A stretch of 64,000 nt of DNA from Acidiluteibacter ferrifornacis. Its GTDB lineage: Bacteria > Bacteroidota > Bacteroidia > Flavobacteriales_E > Vicingaceae. The notes beneath the pieces are model-generated. The model was not told the origin of the DNA. It did not search any database and saw only the letters and a program-made list of their open reading frames with translations. The DNA is taken from the NCBI RefSeq assembly GCF_009909615.1, contig NZ_WWNE01000006.1, forward strand, positions 372,001 through 436,000, in the 5' to 3' direction. Position 1 is the stretch's first letter. Every line of letters begins with the position of its first letter. The translations under genes and the position numbers were made by a program. Positions 45,422 through 54,387 of the stretch are shown here, in pieces.

Positions 45422-46602
45422 GTTTCGATAATTATTTTTTTAGCGTCTTTAACCACTAATACTGCCATCAAACTCTTGCTAATTATCCCACTTATTAAAG
45501 CACCTAATATCCCAAAAAATGGTATTAAAACGATTGAAAGAATGACACTTGCTATTATTGCGAGAACATTGAATTTTAATAATCGATTCTCCAATCTATG
45601 TTTCAAAAGTAATTGACTTTCGATAAGATAAATATACAAGAGAAACACATAAACATAAAACAGAACTATATACCAATAATCTAAGTGTATTTTATAGAAT
45701 AAATCTAACCCAAGAAAGAGTAAAATCGAGAAAACAAAAGATATTAGCATCCCTAACAAACGATATTTCTTCTTGAGTTCACCGATATTAGTTTGTTTCC
45801 ATCGATACAAGTTTTTTTGAAAAGGACCCAATATAATCCATGAGATAGTTTGACCAAGCACTAAGAAGCTAATCATTACTTGATATTCTGCTAATTTTAT
45901 ATCGTCTAAAAAAAAAGTGGCTGTATAAAGATCTCCTTTCATTTGAAGTAAAGCAGTAAAGGAAATTGCGAAAAGCGGAAAGGTGGATTTTAAGTTACTT
46001 TTCAATCTATTCCTATTAATCTTGAGTAATCTTATGGTGCTGAGCAAAGGAGACAACACTAATAATCGGACAATTGATGACAACATAAAAGCAAAAATAA
46101 CTTCACTAATTTTTATGGAAGGATATTGTATCAATAAGTAACCAACAGCAGCAACCATGGCTAACATTTCTGCAAGTATAGAGTGCCAATAGTGTCTATT
46201 ATACTTAATCAAAGACTCAAAAAGATTCGCCAACCACTTAAAAATCAACCACAAAAACAAACTCCAAAAATAGGCTCTAAAATTAGGCCAGACGAAAAGA
46301 ACTAACGTGGCAACTATCAACAAAGGTATTCTAGCCATTAACGTGGTTGAAAGTAAACTCGATATACGCTGAGGTTGCAATGAAAATTCACGCATCAAAT
46401 AAGCCCTTTGACCCCAATTAAGAAACATCGTAATTATTTCTATTGCTAATAGAAAATAAACAAATTGCCCCCACAAGTCCTTACTTATCAATCGAATTAC
46501 CAATAATGAAATAAGACTAGTATGAATTGGTCTTACAGCAAAATTCAACCCTTCAAGTCCAATAAACTTGGTTCGTTTAATGGTTTTAGCCGTCTTATTC
46601 AA
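45418..46602 (-). CDS. Oligosaccharide flippase-like membrane protein (MATE/MVF fold)
   Basis: The 394-residue, strongly hydrophobic protein has about 11-12 transmembrane segments and the look of a Wzx-like flippase (GLEGLNFAVRPIHTSLISLLVIR near the start, GILGALISGIISKSLMAVLVVKDAKK at the end). It likely moves a lipid-linked product across the inner membrane. The start is a TTG overlapping the upstream stop (TTGA), and its own stop overlaps the SPASM start (ATGA). Its position between a secreted lipoprotein and the radical SAM genes ties that operon to the making of an exported compound. Confidence 0.75.
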   Translation of the reverse strand: MNKTAKTIKRTKFIGLEGLNFAVRPIHTSLISLLVIRLISKDLWGQFVYFLLAIEIITMFLNWGQRAYLMREFSLQPQRISSLLSTTLMARIPLLIVATLVLFVWPNFRAYFWSLFLWLIFKWLANLFESLIKYNRHYWHSILAEMLAMVAAVGYLLIQYPSIKISEVIFAFMLSSIVRLLVLSPLLSTIRLLKINRNRLKSNLKSTFPLFAISFTALLQMKGDLYTATFFLDDIKLAEYQVMISFLVLGQTISWIILGPFQKNLYRWKQTNIGELKKKYRLLGMLISFVFSILLFLGLDLFYKIHLDYWYIVLFYVYVFLLYIYLIESQLLLKHRLENRLLKFNVLAIIASVILSIVLIPFFGILGALISGIISKSLMAVLVVKDAKKIIIET

Positions 46603-47768
46603 GGTAGTAGATCGATTTCAAATGGCACAGTTTCTCTTGCACTCGCTGCTCCAGGAAGTACTTCGTATGGAGAATAAGCTTGAATCTGTTCTCTATAATA
46701 TAAATCCCCAAATTCAGGAAATTCATGATGTGTATGCGTTGGAGTATTTTTTAAAACAGACTCCACTTGTTGAATACTCATATTCCATTCATTAGCCAGT
46801 CGTTTAGCTGATGGTTCGAAATACCGAATATATAACTTTTCGGTTTCAGAATGTGCTATTTTGTCATTAAAGTTAATTTCTGAATCTAATAAACTTCTGT
46901 AATTTTCTAGCTCTTGAATATTCACACTTACAATACTATCAAACTGATTAGGAGAATAGTACCCTGGAATTACTGTTAGCGCCGCAAATCCTTTTTGTAT
47001 ATTGGTTTCATGACACCATAAACATTTGGCGGGTTTTCCGGCTATTGTCAAACTAGCATCAGAACCGCCTATTAACTCTTTTTGCTTGTTGTAGATTCCA
47101 AAACGAAGTTGTCCATTAGCCATTATATCCATTACCTCATTTTCCTCTACCATTTCTGAAGAATCTTTTAATGAACCCGACAATTCTTCCGCCCAATATT
47201 TCAATCGAGCTACATCTTTAGTCGATAGAGGCATGTTGATCACTCTTTCTTTAATAGCCACAGCTGATTCAACTATAGCAGCTCGCTTCGACAAAAAGTT
47301 GGCATTTTGAGTAAATTCGTCCAATGTCTTTGGCATTCCGACTATCTTATAATAATGATTGGAATTATTGAGGATGCAAGTAATAAATCTGCCAGCATCT
47401 ATTCCGCCCGTTTCCAAATATTCTTCACTCAAAATAAATTGCTGAATCAATAAATAAAGTTGGAGTGTGGCATTTTGAGAAAAGCCCAATTTTGAAAAGT
47501 TGACACTAACTAATTTATCATTTCGCCAAACCACACTCTTTTCCCATGACCCACTCTTAAGCTCAGCACCTAAATATGAAAAAGCCCATTTTAATCCAGT
47601 TTCAAACTCTTCCCTTGTTTCGTTATCGTTTTGATAATAATGCAAATCGATAGCAGAAGAGTTTGGAAAAACGGATTTGGAATCAGAAGAGTCCTCTTTT
47701 TTACAAGAGTACATCAATAAACCTGCAAAAAGGAGGATACTTAAATACTTACATATCGAACGAGTCAT
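46599..47768 (-). CDS. Lipoprotein with one CxxCH haem-binding motif
   Basis: The 389-residue lipoprotein has lipobox MYSC near residue 22 and a long domain of mixed helix and strand I do not recognise. About two-thirds in lies CLWCHET, a CxxCH motif that in an exported protein suggests a covalently bound c-type haem; a matching distal Met is not obvious. The ATG at 47768 directly opens the signal peptide MTRSICKYLSILLFAG; an earlier TTG (47780) is unlikely. It heads the five-gene operon and overlaps the flippase start by 4 bp. Confidence 0.7.
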   Translation of the reverse strand: MTRSICKYLSILLFAGLLMYSCKKEDSSDSKSVFPNSSAIDLHYYQNDNETREEFETGLKWAFSYLGAELKSGSWEKSVVWRNDKLVSVNFSKLGFSQNATLQLYLLIQQFILSEEYLETGGIDAGRFITCILNNSNHYYKIVGMPKTLDEFTQNANFLSKRAAIVESAVAIKERVINMPLSTKDVARLKYWAEELSGSLKDSSEMVEENEVMDIMANGQLRFGIYNKQKELIGGSDASLTIAGKPAKCLWCHETNIQKGFAALTVIPGYYSPNQFDSIVSVNIQELENYRSLLDSEINFNDKIAHSETEKLYIRYFEPSAKRLANEWNMSIQQVESVLKNTPTHTHHEFPEFGDLYYREQIQAYSPYEVLPGAASARETVPFEIDLLP

Positions 47769-47930
47769 TTTATTTTTCAAGAAATACTTTTGGATTGATT
47801 GAGGTTTAATCGGTTAGTTTTATTTCTAGCTATTTTTCTATAGCTTCAAAATTAGGGATTTAATCCTATTTAAAATAAAGCCCTTAACTAAATGTAATTC
47901 AAGTAACAAAGATTAACCGAATAGAAGTTC

Positions 47931-47938
47931 TATTTTTG
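47931..47938 (+). promoter_or_regulatory. Promoter -7 box for the GT87-like gene
   Basis: TATTTTTG fits TAnnTTTG, 49 bp before the ATG at 47988. No -33 match was seen. Confidence 0.4.
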
Positions 47939-47987
47939 TTTTACAATTTACGCCTAGTTAATAGTCGGAATTCATCCGAAACAGCCA

Positions 47988-49604
47988 ATGAAATACCTAA
48001 GTAGGATAAAAAGTCTTCTAACAGAATACTCTATTGGATATTTAATCCCTACTATCGTCATGGGGTTCTATTTTTCCTTACTGTCCTTAAACCAACCGTT
48101 ACATGACTTTGCCAACAATTATTTTCCAGCATTATTGGCAGTAGAAAACATCTCTCCAGAAACTGTACTATTTGACATTTTTGAATTTAACCAATACGCA
48201 TGGAGCAAAGGTTATGAAAGCGTTATTGCCGACTTTTATTTAAACTCTCCTTTTACCTCCACCCTATTTTATCCATTTGCGTGGATTAAGAATGCTTATT
48301 ATTCCAAACTCCTTTTCAATCTAATCAGTGTTTTGTTTTTCACAATGAGTCTTCAATTATTCAGTAAAAAATACTTGAGTAATAACAATCGCTTTCTACT
48401 GCTCACCATTCCTTTTCTTTTCTTTATTCCGATTAGAAACAACATTGAGTTTGGCCAAGTATACATTCTCCTAATATCTCTTATACTATTAGGTTATTAC
48501 TACATCGATTCCAATAAAAAAATAGCAGGAGAGTTATTTTTAAGCTTATCTATTCTCATTAAGGTATTTCCCCTCATTTATTGCATTCCACTACTAATAA
48601 GTAAAAAATGGAAGTCGATAATAACCATTTTCATATGCACTTTGATTTTATTATCCATCTCAATTCCAATAAGTGGATCATCATTTTGGAGCAGCTATCT
48701 ATTCGAAGTCATGCCTAATGCGATAAACAACGAGAGTACAGTCAACTTCCAATCCAATTCACAATCGTTCACAGTTTTTTTAAAAACCTTATTTGTTCAT
48801 GATTCCTATTACAATCCTGAAGCTCTGTTCGATAGTCCAACTTTATATCGTCTATTATCTTGGTTGTTCAGTGCTTTTTTTATTTCAATAGCTATTACTA
48901 CTAGCTTTCAGTACAGAAAGCAACAGTTTCGTCTTTTATCAATTTGGATTGTTGTCTTGTTTTTAATTCAATCTAGAACGGCGACCTACGCTCAAATTCT
49001 TTGGTTGATTCCAGCCTTCGAAATTTTTCGAGGTCAATTTTCTAAAATTTCAAAAATAACTGCATTTTTACTGTTACTTTTAATTTGCAACTCTCCATTT
49101 CATTGGATGTCAGAACTTCCACTATTTTTTAAATTTACTAGAATGTGGCTGAGTATAGCATTTGGCTTAATGCTTTTAATCCAATTTAAGGTCCGTTTAG
49201 ATCATATGTTATTAAAAGTTTTCTTACTCATTTTTATACCATTTCTCATTCTCCTTTTAACTAAAAAACAAAACATTGAAGAGTCTGATTATGTATTATC
49301 AAAAAAGGAATACTTTTTAATCCATAATTTTTACGCTAAGGATAATCATTTAGTTTATGAAGCCATTGGAAAGAATGGAAATGAAATTGTACATTCCAAT
49401 ATACCAATTGAAAAATTTGACACTTCTGCCTGCAAAATCGAAGAAGGACAAATTATGTACGGAAACCAAAAATTAACAGATAGTTATTCAATCAAGAAAA
49501 AACCAATATTGGTTAATGATAATCTTATTTACTACCTCACTGACCACCACTCTAGACGCGGAGCATACACCCTTAGACAAATAGCAATTCCCCAAAAAAA
49601 ATGA
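47988..49604 (+). CDS. GT87-type membrane glycosyltransferase (DUF2029)
   Basis: The 538-residue protein has about ten transmembrane segments with a GT-C layout. An early periplasmic loop holds HDFANNYFPALLA, and the core GQVYILLISLILLGYY...LSLSILIKVFPLIY is typical of the GT87/DUF2029 family, which transfers mannose or other sugars from polyprenyl-phosphate donors outside the inner membrane. A non-hydrophobic tail of about 110 residues (430-538) follows. Its stop overlaps the sulfotransferase-like gene (ATGA). Confidence 0.75.
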   Translation: MKYLSRIKSLLTEYSIGYLIPTIVMGFYFSLLSLNQPLHDFANNYFPALLAVENISPETVLFDIFEFNQYAWSKGYESVIADFYLNSPFTSTLFYPFAWIKNAYYSKLLFNLISVLFFTMSLQLFSKKYLSNNNRFLLLTIPFLFFIPIRNNIEFGQVYILLISLILLGYYYIDSNKKIAGELFLSLSILIKVFPLIYCIPLLISKKWKSIITIFICTLILLSISIPISGSSFWSSYLFEVMPNAINNESTVNFQSNSQSFTVFLKTLFVHDSYYNPEALFDSPTLYRLLSWLFSAFFISIAITTSFQYRKQQFRLLSIWIVVLFLIQSRTATYAQILWLIPAFEIFRGQFSKISKITAFLLLLLICNSPFHWMSELPLFFKFTRMWLSIAFGLMLLIQFKVRLDHMLLKVFLLIFIPFLILLLTKKQNIEESDYVLSKKEYFLIHNFYAKDNHLVYEAIGKNGNEIVHSNIPIEKFDTSACKIEEGQIMYGNQKLTDSYSIKKKPILVNDNLIYYLTDHHSRRGAYTLRQIAIPQKK

Positions 49605-50422
49605 AAGCCTTCATCAGATACCATACAGTAGATGTGCTTAAGTTGTTTTTCTTAAAAGTTAACTTCATACTCTCTAAAAAACACCCCATATTGGTTTATA
49701 CCATGGCAAAAGTAGGGTCAATGAGTGTTTATTTTTCAATCCGAAAACAAACCAACTATTCTTGTTTTCATATCCACACATTAAACTTAGAAGAAGAGCT
49801 TCATAATCAAGAGATCTGCTTAACAAATGGCTTAATTCCTGACAGCAGAACCCCTATACATTTCATACAGCGCAAAATTTTAAAACCAAAAAAGGTTGTG
49901 AAGTTCATTACCTTATACAGAAACCCAATAGATAGAAACATTTCGGCCTTTTTTGATGCATTTGAGTTGTATGTCGGCACATCTATCGAAAACTATAAAG
50001 GGGAAATTGAACAATTAATTCAAATTTATCATGAAAAAATGCCTCACAACTATGCAGTTGAGTGGTTTAATCAAGTTTTTGAGAGAGATTTAGGCATCAA
50101 TATATATGACTACGATTTTAATCCAGAGATTGGTTTTCAAACACTAGTGAAAGACAATTATATGATTTTAGTGTTGAGTAGTGCTTTAGACAATTCTGTA
50201 AAAGGAGAACAGATTGGCCAGTTTATCAATCAACAACCTTTTTATATAACCGATGTAAATGTAACAGCAAGCAAGTACAAGGCAAAACTTTACAACGAGT
50301 TCAAATCAACTATAAAATTCAGTCAATCCTATTTAGATACTTTACTTCAATCTTCCTACAGTCAACACTTTTTCACAAATGAAGAAATTGAGGCGAGTTA
50401 TAAAAGGTGGTTAGAAATCTAG
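49601..50422 (+). CDS. Sulfotransferase-like protein
   Basis: The 273-residue protein has the two PAPS-binding marks of sulfotransferases: an early strand-loop VYTMAKVGSMSVYFSI for the 5'-phosphosulfate, and LYRNPIDRNISAFFDAF with the Arg and Ser of the 3'-phosphate site. Related proteins appear in capsule clusters as putative capsular synthesis proteins. It is cotranscribed with the GT87-like gene, so it may sulfate the sugar product. It ends 16 bp from the convergent Wzz-like gene. Confidence 0.7.
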   Translation: MKAFIRYHTVDVLKLFFLKVNFILSKKHPILVYTMAKVGSMSVYFSIRKQTNYSCFHIHTLNLEEELHNQEICLTNGLIPDSRTPIHFIQRKILKPKKVVKFITLYRNPIDRNISAFFDAFELYVGTSIENYKGEIEQLIQIYHEKMPHNYAVEWFNQVFERDLGINIYDYDFNPEIGFQTLVKDNYMILVLSSALDNSVKGEQIGQFINQQPFYITDVNVTASKYKAKLYNEFKSTIKFSQSYLDTLLQSSYSQHFFTNEEIEASYKRWLEI

Positions 50423-50438
50423 TGAAGAAAGTCTAACA

Positions 50439-51290
50439 TTAGCTTTTTGAATACTTAATCATCCCTATCAGGACACCTAAAGCAAAACTAATGCTCATAA
50501 AAATGGACTTCTTAGGAAAGCTCGGTTTGCGAAAAACCGTAAAATCTTTAGCAACCTGAATCATCACTAAATTTTCAAGGCTTGCTTTTAATTGAAGTTG
50601 CTCATTGAACAATTTATATCCTTCCTGATACATGTCAATTGGATTCAGAGGCTCACCAAATACAAAGCCGCCGGCTTGCCCCTTGGGTAGCTGATTATTT
50701 GCAACAACCAATCTCAAGCTATCCAATTCTTGAATATCAGTATCTAACTTTTTAATTAATTGATTATAACGGTCTCTTCTAACGCCCATTTGTCGTTGGT
50801 AAAAATCTACGTCTGACAAATAGCTCACAATTTGAGGTTGAAGAATTTCAAACAAACTATTGTCGGACACCTTGACCTCTACCTTAAAAAAGAAATTCAG
50901 ATTTATTGAATCTATGGGATACTCTTTAATTTCAATATAACGGATTTCATTTATCTTTTCTATCACGTCAATTGGCAACACTAATTTTTCGCTTAATAAG
51001 CTGAAGTTATCTTCCTCGATTAAAAAATCCAAATCATTTATCTTCTCTCGATGAAACTCGTTAGAAATCCCTCCTGACATGGCAGTAAAGGTTGACTTAT
51101 ATTCCTTTGGAATAATAAAAGTAAGTGCTAATCCAACAAGTGAAAAGGCCAATCCAAATGCTAGAAGTTTCCATTTTATTCTAAAACCATATTGAATAAA
51201 CACACTTATTTTGGCAAAAAACTTTCTTGTTCCTTTTACAAATGAATTGACTAACGGCCCTAAATCAATTTCTTCATTATTATTGCTCAT
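50439..51290 (-). CDS. Wzz-like polysaccharide co-polymerase/chain-length protein
   Basis: The 283-residue protein has two membrane helices, about 40-62 and 262-279, around a periplasmic domain with coiled-coil character (RRDRYNQLIKKLDTDIQELDS). This is the polysaccharide co-polymerase layout; the C-terminal Pro-rich FRKPSFPKKS just before the second helix is typical. It lacks a cytoplasmic kinase domain. It would set polymer length together with a Wzy polymerase such as the divergent gene next door. Confidence 0.75.
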   Translation of the reverse strand: MSNNNEEIDLGPLVNSFVKGTRKFFAKISVFIQYGFRIKWKLLAFGLAFSLVGLALTFIIPKEYKSTFTAMSGGISNEFHREKINDLDFLIEEDNFSLLSEKLVLPIDVIEKINEIRYIEIKEYPIDSINLNFFFKVEVKVSDNSLFEILQPQIVSYLSDVDFYQRQMGVRRDRYNQLIKKLDTDIQELDSLRLVVANNQLPKGQAGGFVFGEPLNPIDMYQEGYKLFNEQLQLKASLENLVMIQVAKDFTVFRKPSFPKKSIFMSISFALGVLIGMIKYSKS

Positions 51291-51518
51291 CCAATTTTTC
51301 TATTTTCTATCAACAACTAAAGTAGTAAAGTTTAACAAAAAGAAGCTTTAAAACATTTTCAGTTCTACAATTTAAATGAAAATCGAATCTTCTTATCAAT
51401 TAAAAAGACCTCTAATCCCTTTAAGTGAACAATGATTAGTTTTACATTCGTACTGTATTGAGTAATTTGTACCAAAACTAAATTCAACTATAAGGAAGTC
51501 TTACATTCACTATCAAAC

Positions 51519-52778
51519 ATGGCAAACGACACTATTCTCCAGTCTTTTAAAATTAATAAAGTACTGCTTATCGCAATACTTTATTTCTTTTTCAATAGTG
51601 TTTTTTTGCCGCACGGATTACTTTACACAACCCTATTAGCTCCTATTCTATTTCTTTCATTTTCGTATAGAGGTCAAATAAAATTCATAGAATTCATTGC
51701 AATTGCACTTATTCCATACTCAGGAATTCATTTTTTCATTGTTCCAGATCTTAAGTCATTAGCGATTTCTACAGCTTTATTGATCTTAAACTTGGTTTTC
51801 ATTGCCGCATTCTATGACTATTTGAAGAAAAAGCGAGACTTAACGTACCAATATTATAAAATTACCATCATTAATTTTATTTTCTTTATTGCTGCCCTGC
51901 TGCTTTTTTTTACTCCTTGGAAAGAAGTTTTCTGGCATATAAAACCATTAACAAGAAACATTGATGACTTTTCTAGATTAAGTTTTTTAACCTATGAACC
52001 TTCCTACTACTCTACTTTACTCGCGCCTATTTTTCTATTCTATATGCTCAAAGTTGTCCTTTTTAGGGATCAGCAAAAAAAGACTTTTCCTCTGCTAGTA
52101 TTTACAGGTCTTCCGCTTGTATTTTCATTCTCTTTTGGAGTGATTGGCGGAATCATTATCGCTTTCATAGTTTTAATTTTATTCTACAATAAACATATAC
52201 TTAAGAAAAGGCTATTCTTCTACTTCTTTAGTACTTCTATATTTCTAATTATTCTTGGGCTTGTTGTATTGTCAATACTATATCCTGAAAATGTAGTTTT
52301 CCAAAGAGTCAGTGATATTTTTACTGGAGAAGATACATCGGCTAAGGGAAGGACTTTAGGTGCGTTCAAAATGGCCTATCTAATTGCTAAAGAAAAAAGC
52401 ATTTTATTTGGAGCTGGACTTGGGCAAATCAAAATTGTAGGTGAAGATATTATTCGAAACTATTACCATTACAATGTTGCAGATATTCCGACTTTGAGAA
52501 TTCCTTCGTCTATTGGTGAAACTCTTGCTTCATTTGGAGTGGTAGGTGTATTAGTAAGGTTAGGGCTTCAATTTTATTTTTTCCTGAAAACAAAAACATA
52601 CAACAACTTTTACCGTTTTTTTATTTTTGTCTATATATTTATCTATCAATTCACTGGAAGTTACCTTACCAATATAGCAGAATATGTATTATGGGTTATT
52701 GCATTTACCCCAGCGTTTGTGCAATTTGATGTTTTCAACAAGCAAGCAACCCAGTCCCAAGAAAAAGAAACTATTTAA
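51519..52778 (+). CDS. O-antigen polymerase/ligase-like membrane protein
   Basis: The 419-residue protein has about eleven hydrophobic segments. The large periplasmic loop carries FTGEDTSAKGRTLGAFKMAYLI and FGAGLGQI, matching the Wzy/WaaL pattern (GR...W..A......LFGxGxG). It likely polymerises or ligates lipid-linked repeats. It lies alone on the plus strand between the Wzz-like gene and the minus-strand operon, and its last 4 bp overlap the end of the Wzi-like gene. Confidence 0.75.
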   Translation: MANDTILQSFKINKVLLIAILYFFFNSVFLPHGLLYTTLLAPILFLSFSYRGQIKFIEFIAIALIPYSGIHFFIVPDLKSLAISTALLILNLVFIAAFYDYLKKKRDLTYQYYKITIINFIFFIAALLLFFTPWKEVFWHIKPLTRNIDDFSRLSFLTYEPSYYSTLLAPIFLFYMLKVVLFRDQQKKTFPLLVFTGLPLVFSFSFGVIGGIIIAFIVLILFYNKHILKKRLFFYFFSTSIFLIILGLVVLSILYPENVVFQRVSDIFTGEDTSAKGRTLGAFKMAYLIAKEKSILFGAGLGQIKIVGEDIIRNYYHYNVADIPTLRIPSSIGETLASFGVVGVLVRLGLQFYFFLKTKTYNNFYRFFIFVYIFIYQFTGSYLTNIAEYVLWVIAFTPAFVQFDVFNKQATQSQEKETI

Positions 52779-54376
52779 AACCCAATATTGATCTTAGCTG
52801 AGAATGTATTGGTAGAGCCTTGGTAAAATGGAGAAGTGTAAATAATAGCATCCACTCCTTCTACTTTTTGATATTGATAATCTAGAGAGATAAAAACATC
52901 ATTAAACAACTCATAACTACTTGAAAACAGAATAGAATTATTGGACCATCGTTCATTTTCTAGAAAGGTTAATCCCCAAACAGAGCTACCCGGATCAGTT
53001 GTACCAGCATAGAAGTACTCTTCTCCCTTATGAGCAAAGCTAATATTAGCTATTAAATTAAGTCGCGCTATAGGTCTAACATTTACCCTAAATGCCAATT
53101 CTTGCGCATTATCCCTTAAATAATGCCCCATATTATAGTTATTACTCTCGTAAGTGGTTGTATTTACAAAATGCCTGAATGTAATCGGATTGGTACGTGT
53201 GTACTCAATTGCAATTGAAATATTCTTATTGAATAAATTACTTCGTTGTGCACCAAATTTCATGCTTACAAAATTGGAATGTTGGTCTTTATCCCACATT
53301 CTAGAGAATGAAATTTCATCAATAAAAAAGGAAGTATAAAAATGATAGCCTTTCAAATTTCGAGAGCTTACATCAAAAAATATTTGAGAATTACCTCCTC
53401 CAAAATTCCCAGATCCATTATAAACTCCGTGATCTATTGACTTGAAAAACATAAAAGGAATAAAGAATACGGCTTGCAGATTATCGCTATAAACGATAGA
53501 ATTACCTATTGACACATTCAAGTTCTTAATTGGTCGAATAGTGAAAATATTAGCAGCCATAAATTTTCGAACATCCACATTGCGTTGTTTAACACCTGCA
53601 GTATAACTTCGAGAACTATCTCGAACTTCAGATGAAAGAGAGCCGTGAAAATATTCAAAATCTAACCACTTCACCGGTTGCACTTTCAATTGCATTCGCG
53701 CATAAGAAGGCGCTTTATCCGATAAAATATTGGCTCCGAAATTATTATTTCCCCATGTAAAGTTATCTTTTATTAAGCCTACACTTCCCCAATTCCAACT
53801 GTAGGTAACTCCTCCGCGCATATCGCTATAATCCCCGTTACTTTTGTAGTTAGCCCCAGGATTTGGATTTATATATTGTTCATTTTGTAGTATTTCATCA
53901 ACCACATTATCTCTTAAACTGGCATAAAAACCCACGTTCTTCCCTAAATAGCCCAACATTTCGCCACCGATAGTTCTTCTCAAATAGTCTCCATTTCTAT
54001 TAGTAGAATATTCTGCGCCTACAATAGGGTTTAATGTAAAAGAGAAAATGGAATCCTTGTAATACAACAAGTCCAAACGTTTGTCAAAATCCTTATTGGA
54101 AAGTAGTTCTTTATTATACTCCTTTAAATAAAAATCGAGCTCATTAATTTGGCGATTATTCAACTCCGATCTATCTAAAGAATTTAATTTTTGAGCAATC
54201 ACCGCTCTTGAATAAGGCTTACTAAAAGAGTTGAGCTCTATCAATTGGAGGTTGGCCATCTCATCTAAAAATTCATAGATGGAAGTCTTTGAAATATCCT
54301 GATAAACAGTCTGAGAGTAGGCTGAACCACTTAAAAGAGTAAGAAACAAAAAAAAGATAATTGAACGAATCGACAT
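52775..54376 (-). CDS. Capsule assembly Wzi-like outer-membrane protein
   Basis: The 533-residue protein has a signal peptide (about 1-21, SAYSQ), a helical segment (QDISKTSIYEFLDEMANLQLIEL...) and a long beta-barrel, with features seen in Wzi family proteins: the WNWGSVGLIKDNFTWG region and PSYARMQLKVQPVKWLDFEYFHG. Wzi helps attach capsule to the cell surface. It is the last gene of the polysaccharide operon, 11 bp after the sugar transferase. Confidence 0.78.
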   Translation of the reverse strand: MSIRSIIFFLFLTLLSGSAYSQTVYQDISKTSIYEFLDEMANLQLIELNSFSKPYSRAVIAQKLNSLDRSELNNRQINELDFYLKEYNKELLSNKDFDKRLDLLYYKDSIFSFTLNPIVGAEYSTNRNGDYLRRTIGGEMLGYLGKNVGFYASLRDNVVDEILQNEQYINPNPGANYKSNGDYSDMRGGVTYSWNWGSVGLIKDNFTWGNNNFGANILSDKAPSYARMQLKVQPVKWLDFEYFHGSLSSEVRDSSRSYTAGVKQRNVDVRKFMAANIFTIRPIKNLNVSIGNSIVYSDNLQAVFFIPFMFFKSIDHGVYNGSGNFGGGNSQIFFDVSSRNLKGYHFYTSFFIDEISFSRMWDKDQHSNFVSMKFGAQRSNLFNKNISIAIEYTRTNPITFRHFVNTTTYESNNYNMGHYLRDNAQELAFRVNVRPIARLNLIANISFAHKGEEYFYAGTTDPGSSVWGLTFLENERWSNNSILFSSSYELFNDVFISLDYQYQKVEGVDAIIYTSPFYQGSTNTFSAKINIGF

Positions 54377-54387
54377 AGTTAAAATTC

